Part shown: positions 51,723 to 59,874 of the stretch, in pieces
How the letters are laid out: each line of letters opens with the position of its first letter
Position numbering within the stretch: the stretch's first letter is position 1
Assembly: GCF_009828025.1 (NCBI RefSeq)
Contig: NZ_WTYA01000003.1
Span: 124,001-188,000, forward strand
Origin: Qipengyuania algicida
GTDB taxonomy: Bacteria; Pseudomonadota; Alphaproteobacteria; Sphingomonadales; Sphingomonadaceae
Direction: 5' to 3'
Length of the DNA: 64,000 nt
Translations under genes and position numbers: made by a program
The notes under the pieces: generated by a model
Database searches by the model: none
The model's input: the letters and a program-made list of their open reading frames with translations, nothing else
What the model was told of the DNA's origin: nothing

Positions 51723-52600
51723 CGCAGCATACTCCGCAGACAATGCATTCCGGCGGCAAACGACGCTTCGCTGTCGAGCGGACGAACGATCCCCCCAAGC
51801 GCGCTAATCGCAACCCCGTAAAGCTCTGCCAATGCTCCCGATGCCAGCACATACACCGCGCGCGCCGCCAGATCGGTCCGCGCACCGATGTCAGCCCCGA
51901 TCAGCAAGCCGCTCGCATAGGCGGCAGATTGTCCCGGATCGCGCTGCCCCAGCAAGGCCGCCGCCCGGATTTCAAACAGCGCATTCAAAAGATCGGTAGC
52001 GGCGGCACCCCGCTTCAATCCCTCGCGAAATGCAAGGCAATCCCGTACTTCGCTCTTCAGCATGTCAGCCAACAGCGATTGCGTTCGCAGCAGAGCAAAT
52101 ATCTCGCCAGTAATGGCGGTTGAAAAGCCCATTATTCGCCCATCGACGATATCGATCCACTTGTTGTGCGTGCCGGGTTGGCAGAACAGCCCACTAGGCG
52201 GAGCAAGACCGGCAGCGATCGCGCCAAACGCCTGAATTTCCTCGCCGCGCATGACGTCCGCCCGTCCAGGCAAACGCTGTGCCAACCCCGGCACCAGCGT
52301 GACATCGCTGTCACGCAAAGTGATGCAGCCCTTGGCAACAGCCTCAAGATTTGCAGGAATATCGCAATAGGGCACCTCGACCCATCCCCGGCTCGACGTC
52401 ACCATGCCCGCAGCAATGGCTGGCAGATCTCCGTGCGTATTGCGCAGCTCGCGCAGTTCGTCGGCGAAGTTTTCCCTGTCCACTGCCAGCACCCCGCGAT
52501 CGTCGCGCCCGGACCAACGAACCTGCCCGTCCTCGCCAAGCACGAGGACAAGCCGGTTGGTACTGCCCCAATCGATCGCAATGCAATCACCGCCGCTCAC
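51719..52600 (-). CDS. dgoK: 2-dehydro-3-deoxygalactonokinase
   Basis: Phosphorylates 2-keto-3-deoxygalactonate with ATP, feeding the adjacent aldolase. From GTG 52600 the protein has 293 residues, the normal family length, and begins with CIAIDWGSTNRLVLVLGEDG, the phosphate-binding segment of the ASKHA fold. Other landmarks are AAGMVTSSRGW, CQPGTHNKWIDI and ITGEIFALLR. Longer in-frame starts extend back to 52786 into the symporter gene and add an unrelated Pro/Arg-rich stretch. A 106-base gap separates it from the symporter upstream. Confidence 0.88.
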   Translation of the reverse strand: MSGGDCIAIDWGSTNRLVLVLGEDGQVRWSGRDDRGVLAVDRENFADELRELRNTHGDLPAIAAGMVTSSRGWVEVPYCDIPANLEAVAKGCITLRDSDVTLVPGLAQRLPGRADVMRGEEIQAFGAIAAGLAPPSGLFCQPGTHNKWIDIVDGRIMGFSTAITGEIFALLRTQSLLADMLKSEVRDCLAFREGLKRGAAATDLLNALFEIRAAALLGQRDPGQSAAYASGLLIGADIGARTDLAARAVYVLASGALAELYGVAISALGGIVRPLDSEASFAAGMHCLRSMLR

Positions 52601-52706
52601 CCGCTCAACCTGTGACCGGCGGGGAGACAAACGCTTGGGGTCGCATAGTGGCACGACGAGGTTCGACCAATTGGCCCAAAAATTCCCAAGCTGGCTTGCT
52701 GCATGG

Positions 52707-54026
52707 TCACTGCGCGGCGGGAACAACCGGTTCATCTGGCAGGGGGTTGGTCGGCCGCGAGCCATAAATTGCATACCACAGCACATAGATCTCGCACGCG
52801 ACTGTCAGCCAGAAACTGTTCTGCAGGCCATAGGCATCCGCCAACCAGCCCTGGACCGCGACCAGCGCGCCGCCCGCAATGGCCGTGATCAGCAGGCCGG
52901 AGGCTTCCTCGGTCAGCGGCCCCAATCCCTTGATGCCCAAAGCGAAGATTGTCGGGAACATGATCGAATGTCCCAGACCCACAAGGATCAGGCACCACAT
53001 CGCCACCATGCCATGCAGTGTCGCTGCCCCGATCATCACGATTGTCGCAAATATGGCGAAAGCGGCCAGCACACGGCTGGCGACGAAGCGCTGCATGATA
53101 AAGCTGCCGGCAAAGCGCCCGACCATCATGCCGCCCCACAGCAGAATCAGGTAATTGGCAGCCTTTGCCGGAGTAATCCCTCCGATTTCGGGCAGGATGA
53201 CGAAACTGATGAACAGATTGGCGACGCCGATTTCAGCGATGAGATAGATGAAGATGGCGGGCACGCCGAAAACGAGGTTACGGTGCGACCATAGTGAAAG
53301 GCCCTTGCGTTCTTCGCGATTGGCTTTCTGCGTGCTTGCACCCAACCGCGGCAGGCGTGCTCGCCAGATGATGAAGGCAATAATCGCGAGCACGACCGCT
53401 ACGAGCACGTAAGGCAGTTCGGTGGCTTGTGCGTCTGCCAGGCGTTGCGCCACCGTCAGTTGCGTACCCTCCAAGGAATTGCCGCCGACCGTCCGGCTGA
53501 GGATAAGATAGCCGCCGAAATAGGGCGCGAAGAATGTTCCCATTGAATTGAACGCCTGCACCAGCGTCAGCCGCGATTCAGAGCTTTCGGGCGGACCGAT
53601 CACCGCCACGTAGGGATTGGCAGCCACCTGCAGCAATGTGATCCCGCTGGCGATCACGAACAGGGATACCAGGGTCACGCCGTAGGAAACAAGTTCTGCT
53701 GCGCCGACCATGCCGAGTGCGCCGAGCGCCATGATCGCCAGCCCGAGGATCAGAGCGTTCTTGTAGCCAATACGTTCGATAAGGAATGCAGACGGCATAC
53801 CCATCACGCCATAGGCGATGAACCAGACCGATTCGATGATCGTCGTCTGGAAATAGTTGAGCTCGAACACGCTGCGCAAATGCGGCAACAGCGTGTTGTT
53901 GATGACCGTGATGAAGCCCCACATGAAGAAGAGACTGGCCAGCAGCGCGAGCGCAGGCCTGTAACTGCCAGCCGTTGGGACAGCGTCATCGGCGGCGGCA
54001 TTTCCAGAACGCGCTGGATCAGACAT
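52707..54026 (-). CDS. FucP/GluP-type MFS sugar:H+ symporter
   Basis: Inner-membrane symporter of the FucP family (439 residues, 12 helices), which imports L-fucose, D-galactose, D-glucose or L-arabinose. The sequence shows LFFMWGFITVINNTLLPHLRSVFELNYFQ in and after TM1, FIAYGVMGMPSAFLIERIGYK, LLQVAANPYVAVIGP and LGHSIMFPTIFALGIKGLG, all typical. It heads the operon with dgoK, dgoA, the AraD1-like gene and the arabinose/galactose dehydrogenase. The secreted mutarotase is divergent, with the palindrome 54079-54106 between. Confidence 0.9.
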   Translation of the reverse strand: MSDPARSGNAAADDAVPTAGSYRPALALLASLFFMWGFITVINNTLLPHLRSVFELNYFQTTIIESVWFIAYGVMGMPSAFLIERIGYKNALILGLAIMALGALGMVGAAELVSYGVTLVSLFVIASGITLLQVAANPYVAVIGPPESSESRLTLVQAFNSMGTFFAPYFGGYLILSRTVGGNSLEGTQLTVAQRLADAQATELPYVLVAVVLAIIAFIIWRARLPRLGASTQKANREERKGLSLWSHRNLVFGVPAIFIYLIAEIGVANLFISFVILPEIGGITPAKAANYLILLWGGMMVGRFAGSFIMQRFVASRVLAAFAIFATIVMIGAATLHGMVAMWCLILVGLGHSIMFPTIFALGIKGLGPLTEEASGLLITAIAGGALVAVQGWLADAYGLQNSFWLTVACEIYVLWYAIYGSRPTNPLPDEPVVPAAQ

Positions 54027-54078
54027 CCCATATCTCCTCTACGGCACGTGTCGCGCCGCTTTTTTGGCCTCTTGCCAA

Positions 54079-54106
54079 ATTTTCATATGTCTGACTATAT
54101 GAAAAT
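54079..54106. promoter_or_regulatory. Perfect inverted repeat between divergent arabinose/galactose genes, putative GntR-type operator
   Basis: ATTTTCATAT (54079-54088) and ATATGAAAAT (54097-54106) are perfect 10-base arms around the spacer GTCTGACT. It lies 53 bases before the symporter start and 95 bases before the mutarotase start, so one bound regulator could control both directions. Its core TGTCTGACTA recurs upstream of the GH51 gene. Confidence 0.6.
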
Positions 54107-54200
54107 TCAGAACCCGGTCAACGCTGCAACCAGCAACAGAACCGGCGGTCGTTAAAACCACAAGCGCCAAGGAATGGTCGCACCGGGAGGAGGACAGCAT

Positions 54201-55349
54201 ATGACTGGCAAAAGGCAATTGGCACTGTGCGGCTGTCTGGGGCTTACCCTGTCACTCCTTGCCTCACCCGCACTTGCCGCAACGGCGCAGCGCGCGCCCT
54301 ATGGCACCTTGCCCGACGGGACGGCGATCGAGGCCGTGACCCTTAAGGGAGCCAATGGCGTCAGCGCTGTCATCACCACCTACGGCGCCACGCTCCATGA
54401 ATTCAACGCTCCTGATCGCAATGGGAAGATTGCCGATATCACGCTCGGCCAGGACACTCTGAAGCAATATGTCGATCATCCTAACTACTGGGGTCAGACA
54501 ATAGGGCGGTATGCCAATCGCATCGCCGGTGGCCGCTTTACGCTCGATGGCAAGACCTACCAATTGGCCCAGAATGACGGGACCAACTCGCTCCACGGCG
54601 GCACCGTTGGCTTCGACAAAAAGCCTTGGAAAATCGTTTCGGTCCACCAAGGCCCGACCGCCTCGGTATCAATGACGCTTACCAGCCCGGATGGTGATCA
54701 GGGATATCCCGGCACGCTGAATACGACCGTGACCTATTCACTGGACGATCACGGTTCCTTGACGATCGATTTTTCGGCGACGACGGATGCGCCCACCATC
54801 GTCAACATGACCAATCATGCGCTTTTCAACATGGCTGGAGAAGGCTCGCCAGACGGCACCTACCTGCAGCGCCTGACAATTTATGCCAGCCATTATACGC
54901 CAATCAATTCAAAGCTCATTCCGACCGGCGAGATTCGGTCGGTGGCAGGCACGGTGTTCGATTTCCGCAAGGGCCGCCTGCTGTCCGATGGCCTGCGCGA
55001 CGGGAACGATCCCCAGATCGCCGTCGCTCACGGGTGGGACCACAATTTCGTGCTCGACAAGGGCAAAACGGCCACGCCCAAACTGGCCGCTCGCCTCGAA
55101 GATCCGGCATCGGGCCGCGTGCTAGAGGTGCTGACCACCCAACCGGGTCTGCAATTCTATTCCGGAAATTTCCTCGACGGAACGATCGTCGGCAAACACG
55201 GCCACGTCTATCGCATGAGCGACGGCATCGCGCTCGAACCACAACTGTTTCCCGACACCCCCAACCAACCCAAGTTCGGCTCCGCAAGGCTTGATCCCGG
55301 CCAGGTTTACCACCACCGGATGATCTACCGCGTGTCGGTCGAAAAGTGA
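54201..55349 (+). CDS. galM: Aldose 1-epimerase (galactose mutarotase), secreted
   Basis: Interconverts anomers of galactose, arabinose or glucose, here in the periplasm because a signal peptide is present (cleaved near ASPALA-AT). Length is 382 residues. Conserved blocks are [24 protein letters not shown], catalytic His in [20 protein letters not shown] and catalytic Glu in [19 protein letters not shown] 54201 follows GGGAGGAGGA; an earlier ATG at 54174 precedes that ribosome site and is rejected. It is followed 13 bases later by the arabonate dehydratase gene. Confidence 0.92.
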   Translation: MTGKRQLALCGCLGLTLSLLASPALAATAQRAPYGTLPDGTAIEAVTLKGANGVSAVITTYGATLHEFNAPDRNGKIADITLGQDTLKQYVDHPNYWGQTIGRYANRIAGGRFTLDGKTYQLAQNDGTNSLHGGTVGFDKKPWKIVSVHQGPTASVSMTLTSPDGDQGYPGTLNTTVTYSLDDHGSLTIDFSATTDAPTIVNMTNHALFNMAGEGSPDGTYLQRLTIYASHYTPINSKLIPTGEIRSVAGTVFDFRKGRLLSDGLRDGNDPQIAVAHGWDHNFVLDKGKTATPKLAARLEDPASGRVLEVLTTQPGLQFYSGNFLDGTIVGKHGHVYRMSDGIALEPQLFPDTPNQPKFGSARLDPGQVYHHRMIYRVSVEK

Positions 55350-55362
55350 CGAAAGCTATCGC

Positions 55363-57162
55363 GTGAACGACAGCGTAAAACCCGAAGGATTGAGAAGTCG
55401 CGCGTGGTTCGACAATCCCGACAATGCCGATATGACGGCGCTCTATCTCGAGCGTTACATGAACTTCGGCCTGTCGCTGGAAGAGTTGCAGAGCGGCAAG
55501 CCGATCATCGGCATCGCCCAGACCGGAAGCGACCTCAGCCCCTGCAACCGGCACCATATCGTCCTTGCTGAACGCGTGCGCGAAGGCATCCGTGAGGCTG
55601 GCGGCATCGCTATCGAATTCCCCGTCCACCCGATACAGGAAACGGGAAAGCGGCCAACGGCAGCGCTGGATCGCAACCTATCCTATCTCGGCCTGGTCGA
55701 GGTGCTGTATGGCTATCCACTCGACGGCGTCGTCCTGACCATCGGTTGCGACAAGACGACTCCGGCTGCCCTAATGGCAGCGGCAACGGTGAACATCCCG
55801 GCAATAGCATTGTCCGTCGGTCCGATGCTGAACGGCCATTTCAAGGGGCAGCGTACCGGGTCTGGCACGATCGTATGGAAAGCCCGCGAAATGCTGGCGG
55901 CCGGTGAGATCGACTACAAGGAATTCATCAAGCTTGTCGCCAGTTCGGCACCATCGACCGGCTATTGCAATACGATGGGCACGGCAACGACGATGAATTC
56001 GCTCACCGAGGCGCTCGGGATGAGTTTGCCCGGATCCGCGGCCATCCCTGCACCCTATCGCGACCGGCAGGAATGCGCCTATCTCACGGGCAAGCGCATC
56101 GTGGAAATGGTTGCCGAGGATCTCAAGCCATCGGATATTCTGACCCGTGAAGCTTTCGAGAACGCGATTTGCGTGAACTCGGCGATTGGCGGATCGACCA
56201 ATGCCCCGATCCACTTGGCCGCAATTGCCCGCCACATCGGGGTGGATTTGCCGATCGGCGAGTGGGAACGGCTGGGTCATGAGATCCCGCTGCTCGTCAA
56301 CTTGCAACCGGCAGGCGAATATCTAGGCGAGGATTATTACCGGGCAGGCGGCGTGCCTGCCGTGGTGGCGCAGCTGATCAGGAATGGGCTGATCCGCGAA
56401 GCCGCCATCACCGTCAACGGGAAGACGATCGGTGAAAATTGCGCGGATGTGGAGATCGAGGACGAACGAGTCATCCGGCCATATGCCGATCCGCTGATGG
56501 AGAACGCTGGCTTCATCGTCCTTTCGGGCAATCTGTTCGATTCCGCGATCATGAAAACCTGCGTGATCTCCAAGGAATTTCGTGATCGGTACTTGTCCAA
56601 CCCCGATGATCCTGGAGCCTTCGAAGGCTCCGCTGTCGTGTTCGATGGGCCGGAAGAATACCACGCCAAGATTGACAACAAATCGGTCAATATCACCGCT
56701 AACACGATCCTGTTCATCCGTGGGGCCGGGCCTATCGGATACCCCGGCTCCGCAGAGGTCGTGAATATGCGACCGCCGGCCTATCTGCTCGAGGAGGGCG
56801 TGCATGCACTGCCTTGCGTGGGCGATGGTCGCCAGTCAGGCACAAGCGGCAGTCCATCGATCCTCAATGCCAGCCCCGAAGCCGCTGCAATGGGCGGACT
56901 AGCGCTGCTGCGCACGGGCGACCGGGTCAGGATTGATCTGCGCAAGCGGACCGCCGACATCCTCATATCCGAAGACGAGCTGAGTTCCCGTCGCCAGCAG
57001 CTGGAGAATGCTGGTGGATACGCCTACCCCGACAGCCAGACGCCGTGGCAGGAAATCCAACGCAATATCGTCGGGCAGATGTCGTCAGGAGCCATTCTGG
57101 AAGGGGCAGAAAAATATCAGCGGATCGCCCAAACGCGCGGCATCCCCCGTGACAGTCATTAA
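55363..57162 (+). CDS. L-arabonate (sugar acid) dehydratase, IlvD/Edd family
   Basis: Dehydrates L-arabonate, and possibly D-galactonate, to the 2-keto-3-deoxy acid. The 599-residue protein has the Fe-S ligands in [17 protein letters not shown] and [10 protein letters not shown] and the C-terminal block [13 protein letters not shown]. It is strongly similar to XylD at 19067, so the window holds one dehydratase per sugar branch. GTG 55363 is the start; the ribosome site is weak, so coupling with the mutarotase is possible. Assignment to arabonate rests on the operon; family members are often promiscuous. Confidence 0.9.
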   Translation: MNDSVKPEGLRSRAWFDNPDNADMTALYLERYMNFGLSLEELQSGKPIIGIAQTGSDLSPCNRHHIVLAERVREGIREAGGIAIEFPVHPIQETGKRPTAALDRNLSYLGLVEVLYGYPLDGVVLTIGCDKTTPAALMAAATVNIPAIALSVGPMLNGHFKGQRTGSGTIVWKAREMLAAGEIDYKEFIKLVASSAPSTGYCNTMGTATTMNSLTEALGMSLPGSAAIPAPYRDRQECAYLTGKRIVEMVAEDLKPSDILTREAFENAICVNSAIGGSTNAPIHLAAIARHIGVDLPIGEWERLGHEIPLLVNLQPAGEYLGEDYYRAGGVPAVVAQLIRNGLIREAAITVNGKTIGENCADVEIEDERVIRPYADPLMENAGFIVLSGNLFDSAIMKTCVISKEFRDRYLSNPDDPGAFEGSAVVFDGPEEYHAKIDNKSVNITANTILFIRGAGPIGYPGSAEVVNMRPPAYLLEEGVHALPCVGDGRQSGTSGSPSILNASPEAAAMGGLALLRTGDRVRIDLRKRTADILISEDELSSRRQQLENAGGYAYPDSQTPWQEIQRNIVGQMSSGAILEGAEKYQRIAQTRGIPRDSH

Positions 57163-57209
57163 ATCAGCCAGTCTCCTTGCCGCGATACGGGCGCAGTTCC
57201 GATTGCCCT

Positions 57210-57917
57210 CTATTGTTCGAGTACGCGTTGCGTATCGCGTTCGGCCTGCTCGATCAGTTTGATCGTAACCGCACGAGCGCGCTCACCGTCACCGTCCGCG
57301 ATCGCCTCGAACAAAGCCCGATGCTCCTCGATCGGATCATGCGGCTTCTTGTTGTTGCGGAATTTGAAATAGGTCGTCCAGCGAACCGCCGCACCGATAC
57401 TCGCTGACAAGCTCACCAGCATTTCATTGTCAGTCGCTTCAAGAATGGCAGCATGAAACTCCTGGTCTGCCAACTGGCCTTCAGGTTTTGACAGGGTGTG
57501 TTTGGCCATTTCCTCAAGCGCATGGCCCATGCTTGCCAATTGCCGAGCCGTCTTCTTACGCGCGGCAAGTTCGGCAGCGGCAGGTTCCACGATCAGCCTC
57601 AGCTCGAACAGGCTTCTGACAAAGTGAGGGGGCGGCGCTGCCTCGAACATCCATTCCAGCAAGGTCGGGTCCAGCAGATTCCATAGTTCGCGCGCACGAA
57701 CGCGTGTACCGATCTTGGGTTTGCTCTCGATGAGCCCGCGCGCCGAAAGCATTCGCAGAGCTTCCCGCACCACGCTGCGAGAAACGCTATAGCTTTCGGC
57801 AATCTCGATTTCACCTGGTAGCACGCTGCCGGGTTCGAACTCTCCAGTGACGATAGCGACACCCAGCGTGCGCGAAATTGTCGTGTGGGACGGTTCACGT
57901 TTCTTTGTGTTTGCCAC
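57210..57917 (-). CDS. GntR-family (FadR subgroup) transcriptional regulator
   Basis: Probable regulator of the arabinose/galactose block. The N-terminal winged helix (TLGVAIVTGEFEPGSVLP, SVSRSVVREALRMLSARGLI) is followed by the all-helical FCD effector domain. That domain has metal/ligand residues in DQEFHAAILEATDN and EEHRALFEAI, as in DgoR-type regulators of galactonate genes. GTG 57917 has AAGGGG six bases upstream and gives 235 residues; the ATG at 57953 lacks a ribosome site. It converges on the arabonate dehydratase. A sugar-acid intermediate as effector is inferred from the family. Confidence 0.88.
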   Translation of the reverse strand: MANTKKREPSHTTISRTLGVAIVTGEFEPGSVLPGEIEIAESYSVSRSVVREALRMLSARGLIESKPKIGTRVRARELWNLLDPTLLEWMFEAAPPPHFVRSLFELRLIVEPAAAELAARKKTARQLASMGHALEEMAKHTLSKPEGQLADQEFHAAILEATDNEMLVSLSASIGAAVRWTTYFKFRNNKKPHDPIEEHRALFEAIADGDGERARAVTIKLIEQAERDTQRVLEQ

Positions 57918-58272
57918 ACTTAACCCCTTTTGCACTTTCTCAATCACCGTCATTTGACGTGAATATGGTTGCCATTTGCAATTCGCAATCTGGGCGGCAA
58001 TTTGTCCTGATACTTATATTCTCCGACAAAAAACACGCGCAAATTACCTTGGTCGATTCACGTGACATCACGAGTGGACTAAAACCGCCATCCGCGCCAG
58101 CAAGGGGATACTGAAATTCTCTAGCTGTATCCAACGCCGATCCCATTCGTTACCCATCGACGCAGCTTAGGCGAATGGCTACCAAGCTATCCGCGGTTCA
58201 TCACGATCTACTGGGAGGCGATTGGCGTGCAATTGGCGGGAATGGCAGCAAGTTGTCGTGTCCTGACAAGCA
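57918..58272. other. Intergenic region between the GntR gene and the IS110-like element
   Basis: About 355 bases with no supportable gene. It contains the GntR promoter region and lies just left of the inferred left boundary of the insertion element. No AGCGCT or TGTCTGACTA motif was seen. Confidence 0.4.
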
Positions 58273-58301
58273 GCTTTTGGACACCGCGTAATTGATTTAG
58301 C

Positions 58302-58352
58302 CACCCTCCTGGATGGTACGAAGTCGCCTTGGCGCTTCAATGCAGGAGGGTG
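58302..58352 (+). promoter_or_regulatory. Hairpin covering the transposase Shine-Dalgarno
   Basis: CACCCTCCTG (58302-58311) pairs perfectly with CAGGAGGGTG (58343-58352). The second arm contains the AGGAGG ribosome site of the transposase ATG at 58357. The loop holds a smaller imperfect stem (GAAG-T-CGCC with GGCGCTTC). When folded, translation initiation would be hidden. Confidence 0.5.
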
Positions 58353-58356
58353 ACCG

Positions 58357-59371
58357 ATGACGATATTTGCTGGTTTGGATATGAGTGACAAGACCACCCA
58401 CCTTTGCGTGGTCGATGCTGACGGCGCGGTTGTGAGGAGGGATGTTGTAGCGAGCGATCCCGAGGGACTTGCCAATTGGCTCGGCAAGTGCCTCGGGGCT
58501 GGCCCGCGTGGTGCTGGAGACCGGCCCGCTGTCGACGTTCCTGTATCATGGCCTGGTTGAGCGAGGCATCGCGGTCGAGTGCATCTGCGCGCGTCACGCC
58601 AAGGGTGTGTTGGCGGCCCGGGTTGACAAGAGCGACGTGCACGATGCCGAAGGACTTTCTCAGCTCGCTCGCACGGGCTGGTTCAAGCGCGTGCATATGA
58701 AGGCATCCGCGACGCACATCGATCGGGCGGCGCTGCGCATCCGCGCGCAACTGATCACAACGCGGGTCGCGATGGGCAATCAGCTGCGGGGGCTGCTGAA
58801 GTTGTTCGGCTTGCGCCTCGGAGCCGCCCGGACTCCAGGGAAGCGCCGCGAGCGGCTCATTGCGTTGTACCAGCAACGGCCGGATCTCGAGCCACTTTTT
58901 GATCCCCTCGTGGCATCAATCGAGGTCATCGAAGACCAACTGCGTGTATCCAATCAGCTGCTCGAAACCCGGGCGGCTGAAGATGCTGTTTGCACCCGGC
59001 TCATGAGCGTTCCCGGCGTCGGCTCGATCACCGCACTTACATTCACCGCAAGCATCGAGGATCCACATCGCTTTGCCCGAAGCGAAGATGTCGGGGCCTA
59101 TGCCGGGCTGGTCCCGCGACGTAGCCAGTCAGGCGAACGCGACGTCCGCGGCAATATTTCAAAGGCGGGCGATCCGATGCTACGGCGATCGCTCTACGAG
59201 GCGGCCAACATCATGTTGTGCCGCGTGCAGCGCCCATTTGCAATCCAGCCATGGGGCATGCGGATCGCCGAATCCAAAAGCAACAAACGCGCCAGGATCG
59301 CGGTCGCCCGCAAGCTGGCAGTGTTGCTTCATTCGCTATGGCTGAATGAGACGGAGTTTCGCTGGATATGA
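58357..59371 (+). pseudogene. IS110-family transposase, interrupted by a +1 frameshift
   Basis: DEDD-type transposase of the IS110 family. Frame 1 from ATG 58357 gives GLDMSDKTTHLCVVDADG with the first catalytic Asp, up to WLGKCLG. The protein then continues in the next frame from about 58495 as GLARVVLETGPLSTFLYHGL (catalytic Glu), DKSDVHDAEGL (Asp), MSVPGVGSITALTF and KAGDPMLRRSLYEAA of the C-terminal transposase_20 domain. One extra base in a GGGG run (about 58495-58499) explains the break, which lies just before the catalytic Glu, so the gene is probably inactive. Programmed frameshifting or a sequencing error cannot be excluded. Total about 337 residues, normal for the family. Confidence 0.85.
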
Positions 59372-59874
59372 TGCCAGCGCCTTCTTCCCGGTCAGCCATG
59401 CCAGGGCGATCTCGCCCGGACCGTAGAGGCTAAAACCTCGAGTTGGACACAGAGACGCCCACCCCTTTTCGCCCGGCCGCGATCATGAAGGCTCGGACAT
59501 AACGCTACCAAACGCCGTCCGATGACCTCGAAGACAACCATTGGCACCGGGAGAAGGAAGGCCCATGAGAAAATCAATTAGACAACAGTCCGGAAAGTCT
59601 GCTTTTGGGAGCGCGATTGGGATAGCGGACGTTTCAAGCTTTGGCTCATCGGATTTGGGTCGCGCCCTCATATCAGCCATTCAAACGGTCGCCATTTTTC
59701 CTGAAAGCTGCCGTTGGCTTTGGTCCAACGGGAAGGCATTTGCGCTGGTCGATGGCGCCTATGCGATTTGGTCTATGGAGATTCTGTAAGCCAATCTGGC
59801 ATCTTCCTGTTCGTGAGAAGTCGATATCGTCAGTTCTTCGCAACGCATGGGTCGACGAACCAATTGAGGCTAGG
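59372..59874. other. Non-coding 3' end of the IS110-like element and flank; candidate bridge-RNA region
   Basis: No convincing gene in about 500 bases; a short frame at 59565-59789 overlaps the inferred right end and has no family likeness. The part up to 59600 has small perfect stems, for example GGGCGA/TCGCCC (59404-59417) and GAGG/CCTC (59426-59439). This would suit a structured RNA from the right end of an IS1111-type element. Confidence 0.35.

Larger units (their letters stand above)
58273..59608 (+). mobile_element. IS110-family insertion sequence (boundaries inferred)
   Basis: The transposase at 58357-59371 identifies an IS110-family element. Possible limits are the direct repeats GCTTTTGG at 58273-58280 and 59601-59608. 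Just inside them are perfect inverted repeats TAATTGATTT (58289-58298) and AAATCAATTA (59571-59580). Subterminal inverted repeats and a long 3' non-coding end fit the IS1111 subgroup better than classic IS110. The ends are a proposal from pattern only. Confidence 0.6.

Noticed and set aside
59565..59789. Possible 74-residue gene starting MRKSIRQQSGKSAF with a decent ribosome site
   Set aside because: It crosses the inferred right end of the IS element, contains the inverted repeat and has no family likeness; probably chance.
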